DNA of 64,000 bases from Craspedostauros australis (GCA_026770025.1 JAMXDE010000054.1:310001-374000), one strand, 5' to 3'; counted from the stretch's first letter, positions 44,691 to 56,455 are shown. Numbers and translations are program-made. The notes: a model not told the origin generated them from the letters alone.

Positions 44691-45748
44691 TTTTATTTTC
44701 TTTTGGTTTGGTTTGTCGGAGTTCCGAATCTATCACAACGACAAGGATCAGCAAGTTGGTGCATTCGGAACCTTGCGGATGGCCAGACATTGAGACTGTG
44801 GAATGAACATCCCAGTACTCGCCTGGAGATGCAAGTTTGGCTGATGGCCAATAGCATCTGGCAGGAGCCACCTGATCAATGGGGAGCACAGCATGCAGCA
44901 CAGAGTTCAGCAGCACATGATGCAAACAGCAGAGAGCATCACATGCAGCTGAGGGTATCCAGTGAACCATCCATCCAATGCCAACATGGGGTCAAAAATG
45001 GCATTGAGTATCATACAGACTGTATTTGTCAAGATGTACATGCGTGTATTTGTCAAGATGTGATAATCAGCAATTCAATACAGGACAGGGCACCAAACAC
45101 TGCACTTACTTCTCTGCCTGGGTGATCAATCCGTCAGGTGAAGCTGGTATGTTTGGTGGTAATTGTTGCTAAGTTAGTTGGTGTCTTCAATTGATGATTG
45201 GTTTGGACTATGAGAACAAGATCTCATCATTCTAAAGATGGTGCCTATTGCACGGGTTTCTAATGTGCTGCATGATTACACCGTGGTTCATCTTGCAGTC
45301 TTTCCTACAACATTGCCCAAGATGGCATGTTGATCTACACGACATCTCTTGTTATTCCTGCTCTTGGGGTCTTTCTTCATCTCTTCTGGTCTTGCCTAAT
45401 CTTGATCTCCGTCTGATCTACATATATCTTGATCCATTGATGTTGACAAGATGCATGCATCATATCTGATGACGTCGATCTGTATTCTAAATGTTGTTGC
45501 CACGTGCTCGATGACGCACTTGGCTTTTGCTAGACAAGCCAGCATACCATGACTAAAATATAATCTCGATTCCTCGGATCGCAATGACTGACCCTCTGAT
45601 GTCATCGATGATGTCAGTGCCTACGTCAGTTCGGATGACCGTAGAACCCGAACGCCATTCGCATCATCAAGACTCGTCCGACTATACTTCTCAAATCAAG
45701 TCGAATCACGTTTCAGTCATGGGAGATGTTACCTAATTTCGATCTAGG
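44691..45748. other. Spacer with a possible diverged LTR edge
   Basis: At about 45026 TTTGTCAAGATGTACATGCG followed by TTTGTCAAGATGTGATAATC resembles the repeated start of the copia B-type LTR. No matching end was found. No genes are recognised. Confidence 0.35.
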
Positions 45749-46534
45749 TGTTGATAAGATGTACGCGTATATGTGCATCGTTCACCCGTCATTCTCTTAT
45801 ACTCATGTATGGATGGTACAACTACATTCGTGTCAATAGTGAACTATGAATTGCCAAAATCACATCTCAAACCCAACACACGAAAATGAGCAGAATTTCT
45901 GGAGGAAATTTGCGATCGACGATTTCTGAGAGAATTGGAAATATCGTCCGTCCATCCATCAATGGAAACGTATGGTACCAAGCGAATCTCGAGGTACTTT
46001 CCAACTAAACCCCAGATGACGATATCATCTGACAGACCACTGCATCACCAATGGAACATGACATCTGGAGAGCAGAAGGACGCTTACTGACGTCGACAGG
46101 ATGTCATCATGTCACCACGTCGACATCTGTCTCCATGTCAAAGCAGGAGGCGAAGATCCGATGACCAAAGGACATCGAGACCATGGATACGGGAGATGAA
46201 CTTCAAATGGTAAGTACTCATGGAGTAGGAGCCAGTATTGAATGAACGGAGTATCGAATGCTGAGTACGCATCGAACACGGAGTATTGTATGGCACGAAA
46301 CACACAATATTGAGAGAGAGAGAATACAGAGAGGAGCGAGAGAGCATCTCGCACACCGACTCATAGTTGGAGACCGAATCTACAAAACAGATTGAAGCGC
46401 CAAGAGCATTGGGCAAGAGAACAAACGGACACCAAGAGGATCGGAGTAGCCAAGTAATGAAATAGCAAACGAACGACTATCAACCAATACCATCTTCCAC
46501 GATCGTAGGTTTCCGTGAGCGGAACTTGCCAACA
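45749..46534 (+). repeat. Solo LTR D of the copia B family
   Basis: 786 bp from TGTTGATAAGATGTACGCG to GGAACTTGCCAACA. Its start lacks one of the two short direct repeats present in the other copies and is more diverged. Flanks CTAGG and TACCC do not match. Confidence 0.8.
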
Positions 46535-47600
46535 ATACCCATTCCATTGACGTTATGGATCGATGTTGGCGCCGGCTCAATCACAGCTCGTGTACCGGCA
46601 AGCACGACTGTAAAATGAACACTTTGTGCATCCACGGAATCAGAGGGGACGATAGGGCACGATGTGGAAGCAACGAGGCAATGTGACAGCAAGGTAACGA
46701 CACAACATGGCAACATTCTTCTGTCCAAGGGTGGGGGAGCCTGTGATTCCACTGGTGCGAGTACTCCATTGTATCATATTCCATTATCTACTAGAATACT
46801 TGGTATTGTGACACATTGCTTTCAATTGCAACAGCTTATTATATTATACTATGGACTGTTATACTTCACTGGTGTCGGTACTTGGATGTGGACTGTGCGA
46901 GTTGCTCTTGATCATGCTGTGTGCGGTGACTGTTTGTGCCACTTGTTGTTCTTTTTTGTTTTTCACAGCTCCGTTTCTGCGTCGAACCAACTGACGCTTC
47001 CTTGTGAGTCTGACAATGGCCGATCGCCTCCTGAACCGCCGTCGAAACGCACGAACACCACAATTTGCTTGGTGCCAAGGTACCAACAACATCCACAACA
47101 GCACCATTGTAACTTGTCACCATCCGTTGGTGCCAGTCCCGCATTTCGAGCACAGATGGAACCGAATCGAATCGGCCAATCAGAATCCTCCACGACAACG
47201 GAACGACATTCGTCGTTGCCGCACCTTCCGCAAAATTCACGCATGACGTGTGTATCGTGCACCAGCGAATATTGAAGATGCGCCTGTCGCGTCCACTTCT
47301 CGCGAAGAAGATGGAACAAGAGCGCGACCTTCGCCCAAACAGAGGCCACAGCCGGCATTGTGAATGACCTTTTTGTGCACATGTTGCCCCCAACAACGTA
47401 TCACGTGATTCGCCGCTGCGCTGCAAAGAGGCATGCTCGTTCATCCCTCGTGCTGTTGCTTTCCCTTGTTGGTTTCTGGTGCTGTCGCTGTTCTTGCCAG
47501 ATTGCCCACACACAGCATCTCCTGTAGTTGTATTCGTACACGTACCTATCCACTGACTGACCAACCAATCAATCATCTTACCAACCTCCAACTCATCATC
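46535..47600. other. Upstream region of the DDE-like gene
   Basis: ORFs of 140-380 codons on the minus strand and ~200 on the plus strand overlap here and have no recognisable composition; I treat them as spurious. The region may hold an upstream exon or the left end of a transposon; no inverted repeat was found. Confidence 0.35.
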
Positions 47601-50597
47601 ATGACCTCCTCTGTCGCCACCAGCCCTACTCGCTCCAAGGGGAAGCCTTCCCATTCTCCACCTGCATTGTCCACCTCTCCTGCGTCTCGTTCTCCCAGAC
47701 CAGGAACAGGAGCAGGTGCATCGCCCTCCAAGCGCTCTCCGCGCAGCTGTCGGGTTCGCGCCCCCATCACATACAACTGCGGGGATAGTGACAGCGATGG
47801 TGAGGGGGCCAATGCTGCAACTGACATCCATGCATGTGATGACAACCATGTCTATGTCGAGGAGTGCAAGTCTTTCAACAAGTGCCCACGCTGCGACTAC
47901 AAGGCTGGGTCGAGTCTCTCCAACAGGAGCACTCTGACTGCAGTACTGAACATGCTTGGCATCAAACGCGATGGCCTCTATGGCATGCCTGATGATGGTC
48001 ATCCCCACACCTTTGAGTCGTTCAAAGAGAATGGGAGCAGCCCTGCTCGAAGAATTGGCGACTTCAAGACGATGTGCATCAGCATATTGACATCCGTCTC
48101 GTCGTTGGCGTTTACGAAGATGAAGGCAACGGATCCGTCACCATTCGATGGCAGTCTTGACCATGTTGTCGAAGGCGAAGACTGCCCAAGTTTCGAAATG
48201 CCCAAGTACCTGTACACGTTGTGCCTGTCTGGTGCAAAGGAGGTGCGCAAGATGGCGCGAGCGGTGCTTGCAAAGACCTATACCTACGAGAAGGCAACTG
48301 CTATCCTGGAAAGGCACTTTGAAAATGACATGTCCGAGGAGGAGAAGAAGGCAGTGGAAGAACCGTCCAAGACCATGAGCAAGCGAGAGGGAACGAGAGC
48401 TCGGCGTGAGTACGAAGTGATGGCGACTGGTGGTTTGGTCACGAAGGACCCCTATCCATATCGCGTCAAGGTGACGGCACTCGCTGGTGTCGCATCCTTC
48501 TTTGCGCAGACTCTCACCTATCGACCTGGCCAGATAAGGTCTGCTACTGTGGAGGGTGTTACTCTGTCCAACCTCCCGATCTTCGTTCGAGGTGGCAAGA
48601 CAGTCATGGACTTATTCAAGACCTACAAGGCTTCATGCCCGGATCCAGTTGGGGAGCCAGCCTTCAAGAGGATGGCAGAGCTGTTGACCAGGCCAGGAGA
48701 ATGCATCACAGGCCAGTCATCGTATTTGCACAACTTCAGAGAAGGCACAAAGTTCTTCAAATCGATGATGGAAAGAATTGTGGCAATGCAGAAGGGCGAC
48801 AAGGCCATGGAAGAGTGCAAGGACGAGGCGGAGAATCTCATGTTGGAATGGGATTGGCTTGCGAAGTTCCTGGAGGGCGAGTACAGCAAGTCACATGTGG
48901 ATCTTGACAGTGATGATCCGCTGCACTCTGCCAAGTTTGCACTTCGGAAAGATGAAGAACACAATCCAGAGGGCAAGGTGTGCAGCATGTGTGCCAGTGC
49001 CATCTCGTTCTTTCCTGACAAGTTGAATGCATTTGTCAGCTCTGTTGCAAATGGGGCCACGGACTTGAGTGCTGCAGAGAAGAAGGAAATAGAAAGCATG
49101 GCAGCAGTGGTTAACGAACTAGAGGAAGAGGTTCTGACATTCATGGCACACAAGGTGCGAGCGAGGGTACAGGATACAGAAGTCAAAAGGATCCGCGAGA
49201 GGATCAACAACAGGGACGACATTGTCTTAGTTTTGATTGACCACAAGCAAAAGCAGCTACCGATGTGGTCGGAAGAAGCGCAGAAGCACTACTATGCCAA
49301 GACAGGCATGTCCATGCTCGGTGCCATGATTGTGACCTGCAAGAATGGAATCTTTCAGTTCGAGTTCATGGATTTCATCATCAGCGGACACCCTGCTCAA
49401 GACAATGTCCAGGTGGCGGCTTTATTGACACTGCTGCTGGAGAGGATTCATGCTGACTACCCGAAGGTCAAGGAAATCATCTTGCAAAGTGACAATGCTA
49501 GCTGTTTCGCAAGCCAGCAATTGATCCCGTTCATCTTTGGCTGGAACGGCCATGCAGACAACAAGAATCTTCCCAAGATCAGGGAATGGGTGTACACCGA
49601 AGCACAGACTGGGAAGAGCCAGCTGGACACTCACTTTAGCTTCATCACCCGTGTGCTGAATTCTTACATCAAGGAAGGGAATAAAATCACCACAGAATCA
49701 GGAATCTTCGAGGCGATGAACCTTGCAAAGATTGCAGGAACCACAGCTGTGTTTGTGGATGCATCAGAATTGAAAGGGTTGATCATAATCAACCGCATCA
49801 ATGATGCCAAGTTCAGCACCAAGAAGGTTGGAGTCAGAGCCACCCATCACATCAAATGGTTTGATGATTGTGTGGAGGTGTATGCATCTTCAAATCTTTC
49901 TGACCCTGAGATCATCGGCCTGGACTATTTGGCTCAATTCGTTGCACAAGAACTGATGGTCTATTGCAAGGTTGGTGAGAAGTCAGATAAGCCTGCTCTC
50001 ACAACCAAGTCACCAACAAAGCGGCGCAAGGCAAAGAACTTGGCCATTGTTGCCAAGGAACAATCAGATGGAGAGATACACAACAAGCCTAATGTGTACC
50101 GGGCAGCTGTCAACATGAGCGGTGTGGAGAGTCATGTTTCGAGGAAGCGCCCAGAAAATGCTACCAGAACAGCCTCGATGCCACCAAAGATGCACGCTGG
50201 ATGGGCAGTCACGAAATCTAGAAAGAAAGTGGGTTTGGCGTCGAGCGTGAAAACATTTCTTGATGACAGATACAACCTGAATGACCCATCCACTCGAAAG
50301 CAGGCAACAGGGGCTGAGGGGCAGGAAGCAGTGGTGCAAGAATTGGTGGAACATGATTGGTTGCTGCGCTTCCAGACAACAGACGAGAGGGTGCAGGCAT
50401 ATTTCAACAGAACAAGACCAAAGGAAAAAAACAAAAAAATGGCGCCAACCACCGAATCCAAACTCCCACCAGGAACCGCATCAAAAATCATTCCAACAGC
50501 CGATGCGATACCACCGCAAAAATCAACGGCGAAATTATGGGCAACAGGCGCACCAAAACCATCACCACCGTCACCATCACCACGGGAAGCGCGGTAA
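47601..50597 (+). CDS. Large DDE/RNase H-like protein, candidate transposase of unrecognised superfamily
   Basis: 998 residues from the ATG at 47601; the same frame is open to 47433 but that part looks like leader. The N-terminus is Ser/Pro/Arg-rich, with a CPRCDYK zinc-like motif around residue 95. The middle is helical with a second Cys pair (CSMCAS). The segment from about residue 540 has an RNase H-like pattern: Asp in VLVLIDHKQK, a hydrophobic strand with GAMIVTCKNG, Asp in ILQSDNASC and Asp in TGKSQLDTHFSF. The C-terminus is basic with KRRKAK and a Pro/Ser tail. I recall large uncharacterised proteins with this core in algae and protists, but the superfamily name is not certain. The ORF is intact. 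Confidence 0.7.
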   Translation: MTSSVATSPTRSKGKPSHSPPALSTSPASRSPRPGTGAGASPSKRSPRSCRVRAPITYNCGDSDSDGEGANAATDIHACDDNHVYVEECKSFNKCPRCDYKAGSSLSNRSTLTAVLNMLGIKRDGLYGMPDDGHPHTFESFKENGSSPARRIGDFKTMCISILTSVSSLAFTKMKATDPSPFDGSLDHVVEGEDCPSFEMPKYLYTLCLSGAKEVRKMARAVLAKTYTYEKATAILERHFENDMSEEEKKAVEEPSKTMSKREGTRARREYEVMATGGLVTKDPYPYRVKVTALAGVASFFAQTLTYRPGQIRSATVEGVTLSNLPIFVRGGKTVMDLFKTYKASCPDPVGEPAFKRMAELLTRPGECITGQSSYLHNFREGTKFFKSMMERIVAMQKGDKAMEECKDEAENLMLEWDWLAKFLEGEYSKSHVDLDSDDPLHSAKFALRKDEEHNPEGKVCSMCASAISFFPDKLNAFVSSVANGATDLSAAEKKEIESMAAVVNELEEEVLTFMAHKVRARVQDTEVKRIRERINNRDDIVLVLIDHKQKQLPMWSEEAQKHYYAKTGMSMLGAMIVTCKNGIFQFEFMDFIISGHPAQDNVQVAALLTLLLERIHADYPKVKEIILQSDNASCFASQQLIPFIFGWNGHADNKNLPKIREWVYTEAQTGKSQLDTHFSFITRVLNSYIKEGNKITTESGIFEAMNLAKIAGTTAVFVDASELKGLIIINRINDAKFSTKKVGVRATHHIKWFDDCVEVYASSNLSDPEIIGLDYLAQFVAQELMVYCKVGEKSDKPALTTKSPTKRRKAKNLAIVAKEQSDGEIHNKPNVYRAAVNMSGVESHVSRKRPENATRTASMPPKMHAGWAVTKSRKKVGLASSVKTFLDDRYNLNDPSTRKQATGAEGQEAVVQELVEHDWLLRFQTTDERVQAYFNRTRPKEKNKKMAPTTESKLPPGTASKIIPTADAIPPQKSTAKLWATGAPKPSPPSPSPREAR

Positions 50598-51642
50598 AGA
50601 CACCACATGTGTCGATTTGTACTTTATTCACGCTTGAAGCGTGTTGTGCCGTGCTTTGTTCGTTCGGATCATCGACTCATGCGACTACTAGAGCACGCCT
50701 TTCCCGTGTCGGCGTGATGTTGCGCTTATTGATGTGCGTTGTCCAACACCATGTGAACGTGCCAATGACGTCCGCTTTGCTCTCCTTCCATCCCCTCGTG
50801 TCTGCTCCAAGACATCCCCATTCCCATACACGCGACGTCACATTGCCTCCTTTCCGCCGTGACAGCCCTTCGGCTCAATCGCCCCTTGCTTTTCAAGAGG
50901 GTCCTTGCTTCGCATTCGTTGTTCGTGCCTTCGTGCCGGAACAACTCTCGAACGCGTGGGGGTGTTTTTTTCGCGCCACAATTCATTGCTGCGCAGCACT
51001 CCAACAAACATGCATCGTCTCATCATACTCTTGCCCAGTGTACTTCGGTTCTTCACTCGTCACTCTCCACACCCGTGACGAAAGTGAGCATGTTCGTTCG
51101 CAGGGGGGTAGGCAGCATCATGTCCTCCCTTTCCTGTCCTGATAGGCACGCGTCATTGCGTGATGAACCCTGCTCGTGTCGCTCCCCTGCTCGTGTCGCT
51201 CTCATCGTCGGCTGTTGCTGTGAACATCCTCCCTCCGCTCCGCTCAACGTGCGTGTGATTGCGCAGTCCAGATGTTTCCCTGGTGTTTTCGTTCGTTTCA
51301 TTAGGACACACTCGGATTGTTTCGCACAAGCAACAGTGTCTGGTTGCCTAGTCCATCCTCTTGTGATCCAGAAAGGATGTCACCCCACGTGGACGAAGCT
51401 CCTTGCCCATTCTCCACACGGCTTTCCAGTGGGTCCGAGATACATTGTTGGCAAACAGTGTTCCCCACAGCAAAGCATAGCACTTACACGATGAACCAGT
51501 CAGTGCGATGATGTGCTCGCCTTTTTTCAAACCAGGACACCAGACACCAACTCACTAGAACAGACAAGGGAGAGCATCCAGGATTACCATTGTTTGCATG
51601 TTCAATTTTGGCTATTTGTTACTACTAAGTGGGACGGGCTAT
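50598..51642. other. Spacer between two transposase genes
   Basis: Contains convergent 3' ends of the DDE-like gene and the Harbinger-like gene. Overlapping ORFs on both strands are unremarkable. No repeat was found. Confidence 0.4.
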
Positions 51643-52655
51643 TTAGTGTGTGTGCTGTGCTTCTGCTTGGGCGATGGCACGTTCACGTGCTTCTTGCATG
51701 GCGACAACAACGTCAAACGAGGGGAAGCCGTTGCTCAGTTCAATTTGGGTGAGGATGGCAACCGCGTTGAATGCAAGGCGATGCTTGTCCACGTGGTGCC
51801 GCCACTTCAAGTGCATGCATTGCCAGTGCTTGATTCGCCTGTTGACCGTTTCGTGGCGGCACCGCATGATCCCATCCGCGCGAAAAGTTGGGGGAAATAC
51901 GCAAGGGTCTCCGCGGTATCCGGAATCTGCTACTACGACTTCGTGTTGCGCCAATCTTGGCTTCAGTCCCAGACGGAAGATCGAGAGATCGTTCAGCAGG
52001 CCACACGGGAAAGGCCCATTCGCCCAAACGATCTCACCAGTGGAAATCGCAACAGCCAACTCGTAACGCACACCAGCAGCGCGAAATTTGAACGAGTACC
52101 ACTTCTTGTCAAACGGTTTCGGTTCCATGATTCGCATGTCAGTTCCGTCAACCGTCACAAGAGCTTTTGCGTTGTGACTTGCGCCAACGAAACGACGGTT
52201 CCAAACAATCTGTCAATGCAAGCGGTACCACGAAAAAAAGGACCATGTGTGAGTGGATGGAGTGAAAATAATTTTGTGTCGCAGTTCGGGTATGAGATTA
52301 ATTTAGTACTTATGATTCGATCTTTAACGGTTTCAACGGCTGCCATCATGAGCCACATCCATTTGCGAAGAGTTTTTGCAGAACACTTGCACACAGCGGC
52401 TAACGCAGTTTCAGACACGTACATGCGGAGAAACGCGCACATCCAAAGGAGGTGTTTGGGTTTGGCCGCGCGTGGCAGAGCTCGAGCGTCTGCGAGCTCG
52501 TTCCACAAGATGTGTACAATGTCCGGATGTGTCCCGAACACAGACGCAAACTGTCGCAATGACTCCCTCGAAAGGTCATTGGTGAGCATGCCTCTTGGGC
52601 GAGAGCCAATCAGCCCAAAACCAACAGTTGCGAACGTTCCGTGAGGAAGTAACAT
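51643..52655 (-). CDS. Harbinger-like (DDE_Tnp_4) transposase, two exons
   Basis: The 3' exon (51643-52209) encodes WNRRFVGASHN, then TVDGTDMRI (first Asp), FKFRAAGVRYELAVAI, LLNDLSIFR, VVADSGYRGD (second Asp) and RCRHETVNRRIKHW (Glu), the PIF/Harbinger catalytic set. The 5' part (to an ATG at 52655) carries an HTH-like region (SLRQFASVFG...) and a KTLRKWMWLMM helix typical of the domain before the core. The frames differ, and an intron of roughly 90-120 bases ending CATTGACAG at 52210 would join them; the donor is uncertain. A further ORF upstream (52701-53117) may be a first exon or unrelated. No 3-bp target duplication or inverted repeat was located. Confidence 0.75.
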
Positions 52656-53350
52656 TTTGGTGCTGTTGCGAATTGTGAGCTCTTCGTGTGTCGGGAAATG
52701 TCAAAATGAAGCGAAAACACAAATGCCAGCAAGGCAACTGCCATCATTGTCAGCATGGTGCGTGAAAGAACTGCAACTTGGCAACGACGAAACAGCGTTT
52801 CCCCTCGTAGAACTCTGCTTGTCTCGTGGTAGAACAGTTGTTGTCACCTTTCGCCTTTGGGAGCTGATCACACGATACGCCCTGCGACAAACGCGAACTG
52901 TTGTCCCTGCGATGCCACTCGATTGCGCAAGGGTGCTAAGGAAACCAGCATCCAACGGACGACGAGGTCGTATTCTTTTCTTCATGGCCGAATACAACAT
53001 CATCATCCTGCGGTGTATCCACGACTCTGTGTGGGTGGTCACTTGGAATGACGTGTGCGCTGTTTCGTTCGTCCCTGTACTGTAAGACAAGAGCACTGAG
53101 GAGGGCAGAGCGAACATGTTTGGAGTCGCCGGTCATCCTTTGTGATGGCAAACTCCTGCGTGCGCGATGTTGTCACCCACACTGAGGACTCCGGCAAGGG
53201 ACTTGTGTGCAGTATGAACAATGATGGACCTACAGTCATAAGTATGCAAATACGGACGGCAGGCTTGCATTGGCATCCGACGCATGGCGTGTCTGTGTCT
53301 TGCGAAAGTCGTGCTCATATCGCGTTCACGTCGCGCTCATGTCATGTCGG
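52656..53350. other. Upstream region of the Harbinger-like gene
   Basis: A 138-codon minus-strand ORF includes a stretch resembling a helix-turn-helix (STLAQSSGIAGTTVRVCRRAY is near this form). It could be an N-terminal exon. Evidence is weak. Confidence 0.3.
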
Positions 53351-53450
53351 TTGCTGGTCGATCGTGTCTCGTTTGCTGGTCGATCGTGTCTCGTTTGCTG
53401 GTCGATCGCCCCTCGTTTGCTGGTCGATCGCCCCTCGTTTGCTGGTCGAT
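53351..53450. repeat. 22-bp minisatellite, array 1
   Basis: About five copies of TTGCTGGTCGATCG plus either TGTCTCGT or CCCCTCGT. Each unit contains the palindrome CGATCG. Two TGTC-type units precede two CCCC-type units. Confidence 0.9.
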
Positions 53451-53790
53451 TCTGCATCGACTTTCGCCTATTTCAGAACTTTCGACACGTCTCATACGAC
53501 ATTTTTCCTTATGGAAGCGTGTCACTATTGCGTAGGTGACAAGGTTGCGAACGCTGCGATGCAAAACTCTCATGTCGATTGTGCTTCGGAATGCTGTCGT
53601 CAATCAACATCAAGCACTTCTGCTGAACAATATAGACAGTATGTTCCATCTGTCCTATCTACTTGCACATTATGCACCATAATGCCAATAAAAAGACACC
53701 TGTATTAGATATCGTAGCATGGTGAACTATCGCCACATGTCACAGTGACAGATCTGCTGTAAATTTGTGCATATTAGTACTGATTCAGTG
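53451..53790. other. Spacer between the two minisatellite arrays
   Basis: A non-repetitive stretch separating two arrays of the same unit. No coding potential recognised. Confidence 0.5.
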
Positions 53791-53872
53791 TCGTTTGCTG
53801 GTCGATCGCCCCTCGTTTGCTGGTCGATCGTGTCTCGTTTGCTGGTCGATCGCCCCTCGTTTGCTTGTCGAT
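53791..53872. repeat. 22-bp minisatellite, array 2
   Basis: Four copies of the same unit as at 53351-53450, in the same orientation, with the variants alternating CCCC, TGTC, CCCC. The last copy has GCTTGTCGAT instead of GCTGGTCGAT. Confidence 0.9.
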
Positions 53873-54525
53873 GCCTGTCCTGTCTCATGCGTGTCGCACA
53901 CCCATGTCGTGTTGGTGTCTATCCTAACGCACTCCACATAGAGGCACATGGTGAGTCGCACGCGAGCTCAACGATTCCCTGACGAAACGGCGCACCTGGT
54001 GAAGAGCCATCACGCCACGTCAGGGTGCACGTGCATTGTCGGAGGCGTGCGCGACGCAGGCCGAAGAACCATGTGTATCGTCAATCGTCGACTCACAGGA
54101 ACCATGTTTAGCGTACGTTGAGCGTTGAGTCTAGTGTGCTTCAACTATACACCAACCATTGTAGATATATACTCGTAATAAACATATACATATTAATTCA
54201 ATATACATTCATTATATTATAAATAGAGTATAGAACCAAAAATGTGGGACTAGACAGGCGTCTACCATGCGTTGAACGCTAGTGGAAGAGAGTAGCACTA
54301 CACGTCATGCCGTGTACTATTACGCTGCAACACGGTGATTGATCACTCCCTCAATCCTCCCAACCACGGATGCTGCGCGTCAGAAACTGGTTGGTCATCA
54401 CATGCTGGAGACGAAGGCAAAAGGAAGCCCTTCGACAATCATTGCTTCATAAAAGTCATCGATGCAACATCCCCAGCACTCTGCCAACCGCCATTCGATC
54501 TTCCCGCGAGTAAGTACAGTTAATC
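53873..54525. other. Spacer with an AT-rich stretch
   Basis: Positions 54140-54235 are strongly AT-rich (TATATACTCG, AATATACATT type). This is probably promoter-side DNA of the gene at 54526. No RNA gene recognised. Confidence 0.4.
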
Positions 54526-55295
54526 ATGGCAAGGAAGGCTTCTGTATCCAAGCAGCACAGCAACGATGGGGCGGAGTGGAATGAGACATTGTATTCTCAG
54601 ATCAAGGACCTGCGGGCGAAAATTGAGAGTGGCGCGATTCCAATGACGACGCCCCCGCGAGTCGTTTGGGAAGAGAACGCTGATCTTCACTTCTTGTCTC
54701 GGCGAAACTTTGCTCGCAACCTCCGCAAGCTCCGCCAATCTGTGGAGAGAAATCGAGCGAGAAAGGCCGCTGAAGCTGGTACGTGACTGGGCGCGATCAT
54801 GTCGCGCAATGTCATTGTGTGAATCCTTGCAGTATCATCAACAGTCACTCACCCTTCTCAGTGCGCATGGACACAAAATACTCTCCAAACGTTTCCGATC
54901 TTGTTGCGAACGCTGCCGAATTCAAACATCAATTCGATGAAACAATCGCTCAAGTTGCAAAGCAGAAGCCCGAAGAAGCAAAGGTGACCATGAACGCCTT
55001 CTCTCGTCTGGCGTACCAACCCGAACCCGCCAACCAAGTCCCCATGGTGACAGCTGCCCGTCCGTCCGCCCCACCAATCACAGCGCACGTCTCGTCCCCA
55101 GCCCCAACCCATCCGCCACCGACCGCCAGACCTGCGTACGGCGCAGTGGATCCCTCGTCTGTTCATGTGCCTTTGCCATCCGTGACCTCTCCTGCTGCTG
55201 CTCTTCCTGGCACTGTTGGAGGTGGCACGATTGTGCAGAACACTGAAACTGGGACACCCTTGCAAGAGGGTCCCAGTCGTGGGCACGCGATTTGA
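54526..55295 (+). CDS. Basic/Pro-rich two-exon protein of unknown function
   Basis: Exon 1 (54526-54778) encodes a charged helical domain with VVWEENADLHFLSRRNFARN and KLRQSVERNRARK, a shape suggestive of DNA binding. The donor is CTG/GTACGT. A polypyrimidine tract and TTCTCAG give an acceptor at 54861, and exon 2 (54862-55295) continues in phase with a helical part and a Pro/Ala/Ser-rich tail, 228 residues in all. The TGA at 55293-55295 is in the same frame as the next ORF (ATG at 55302), separated by only two codons. This could be one gene broken by a stop. It may be an accessory protein of a nearby DNA transposon; that is a guess. Confidence 0.6.
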
Positions 55296-55301
55296 GCTTG
55301 G

Positions 55302-56455
55302 ATGAAGAGCAACAGCGAGATTTTCTTGCCTGCAGTGCGTCATGCGTACTGTCCTGAAGGGCTTGGGGAGGTGTTCGAAATCACTTTCGAACTCCCAGGA
55401 GGGACATGCTCAGGTGACGTTGACGTGGCGATCAAGGAGCGCGGGCGAGTGCTGGAGATCAGAATCCGGCAGAATCAAGAACTCGGCTCATCCAGGGCAA
55501 TTGACAATGAGCTGGTTGACCTGCTGAATGAGTCGCGTCCCTCCCTTGCTCATGTCCGTTCTTTCCGCGGGCAATGCGAGCGGAGCGAGTCGTACGCGCT
55601 TGCCATCCGCAACATGTGCCGCGGATGCTCACATGCTGTTCGCGTACACAGGGAGCTCCTCCCCATTCAAGTGAGTGACAGATTTGAGATGACCCCCGAC
55701 AATGCCATGCATGGTATTGACTTTCTCAATCCCACACTGAACATCAATGACCGCGAAAGTGATGTGCGCACTGATGCGCCCCTGCTCATTGTTCGCTTGG
55801 TTCCTGTGTACAGCACGAATCCTGTCACACACACAGCAAAGAACTTGGCACGCTACGGACGCAACCAAACAATTAATCATAACGTAGGAGTCGCGAAAAC
55901 CGACGATGGCTTCTCCTCATTTGATGAGGACGAGTTGTCGATGGTCCCCTCTGGTACTCGTGCGCCAACTGCTCGTGCACCACCTGCTCGTGCTCGCCGA
56001 GGAACCCGTTTCGGAGGATCTCCAAAGGTAAGCAAGTCCGTGCGAAAACAAGAGAGTTTGTTGTTCACGACTTGATCATTTTGACTCACGCATCTGTTTT
56101 CTTTTCCACCGCACAGCTCACTCGCAAAAAATCCACTCATGTGGCTGTGAACATGACGAAGACGGCTGCTCGTGCTTCGCGCCGTTCTGTTTCTCGCGGA
56201 CGCGCTCGTCGCGCTCTAGAACGTCCTGTTCCTTCCATCCCGACTTCTCTCCAGATTCCCGCACCTGTTCCCTCAGCTGTTCCCTCCAGCGCCCGCCAAC
56301 CGCGAATCGCAAAAACCAAACGCCGCAGACGTGCTCCAGAATTGATTGACCTGATCGCCGCTAGCGACAGCGACAGCGAAAGCGAGGACGAATACGAATA
56401 CGAAGAAGAGGAGAACTTCGACGAAGACGAAGACGAAAGCACACAGACCGAGTAG
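55302..56455 (+). CDS. Unknown protein with globular domain and acidic C-terminal tail, two exons
   Basis: Exon 55302-56027 ends CCAAAG/GTAAGC; the acceptor CCGCACAG at 56116 gives exon 56117-56455, phase 0, for 354 residues in total. The first ~190 residues form a globular domain (VFEITFELPGG, VDVAIKERGRVLEIRI, RNMCRGCSHAV, RELLPIQVSDRFEM). Then come an Ala/Pro/Thr/Arg linker, a strongly basic region (SRGRARRALE, KTKRRRRAPE) and a terminal run of Asp/Glu/Tyr. Basic then acidic tails are common in chromatin proteins. No named domain is recognised. It is in frame with the upstream ORF across a TGA. Confidence 0.65.

Noticed and set aside
45020-45748. A fifth LTR beginning at about 45026
   Set aside because: The start resembles the LTR family but no end motif was found before the solo LTR at 45749.
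46866-48008. 380-codon minus-strand ORF
   Set aside because: It overlaps the start of the intact DDE-like gene on the other strand and shows no domain.
53351-53872. CRISPR-like array
   Set aside because: Units are contiguous 22-bp tandem copies without spacers, in a eukaryotic context.
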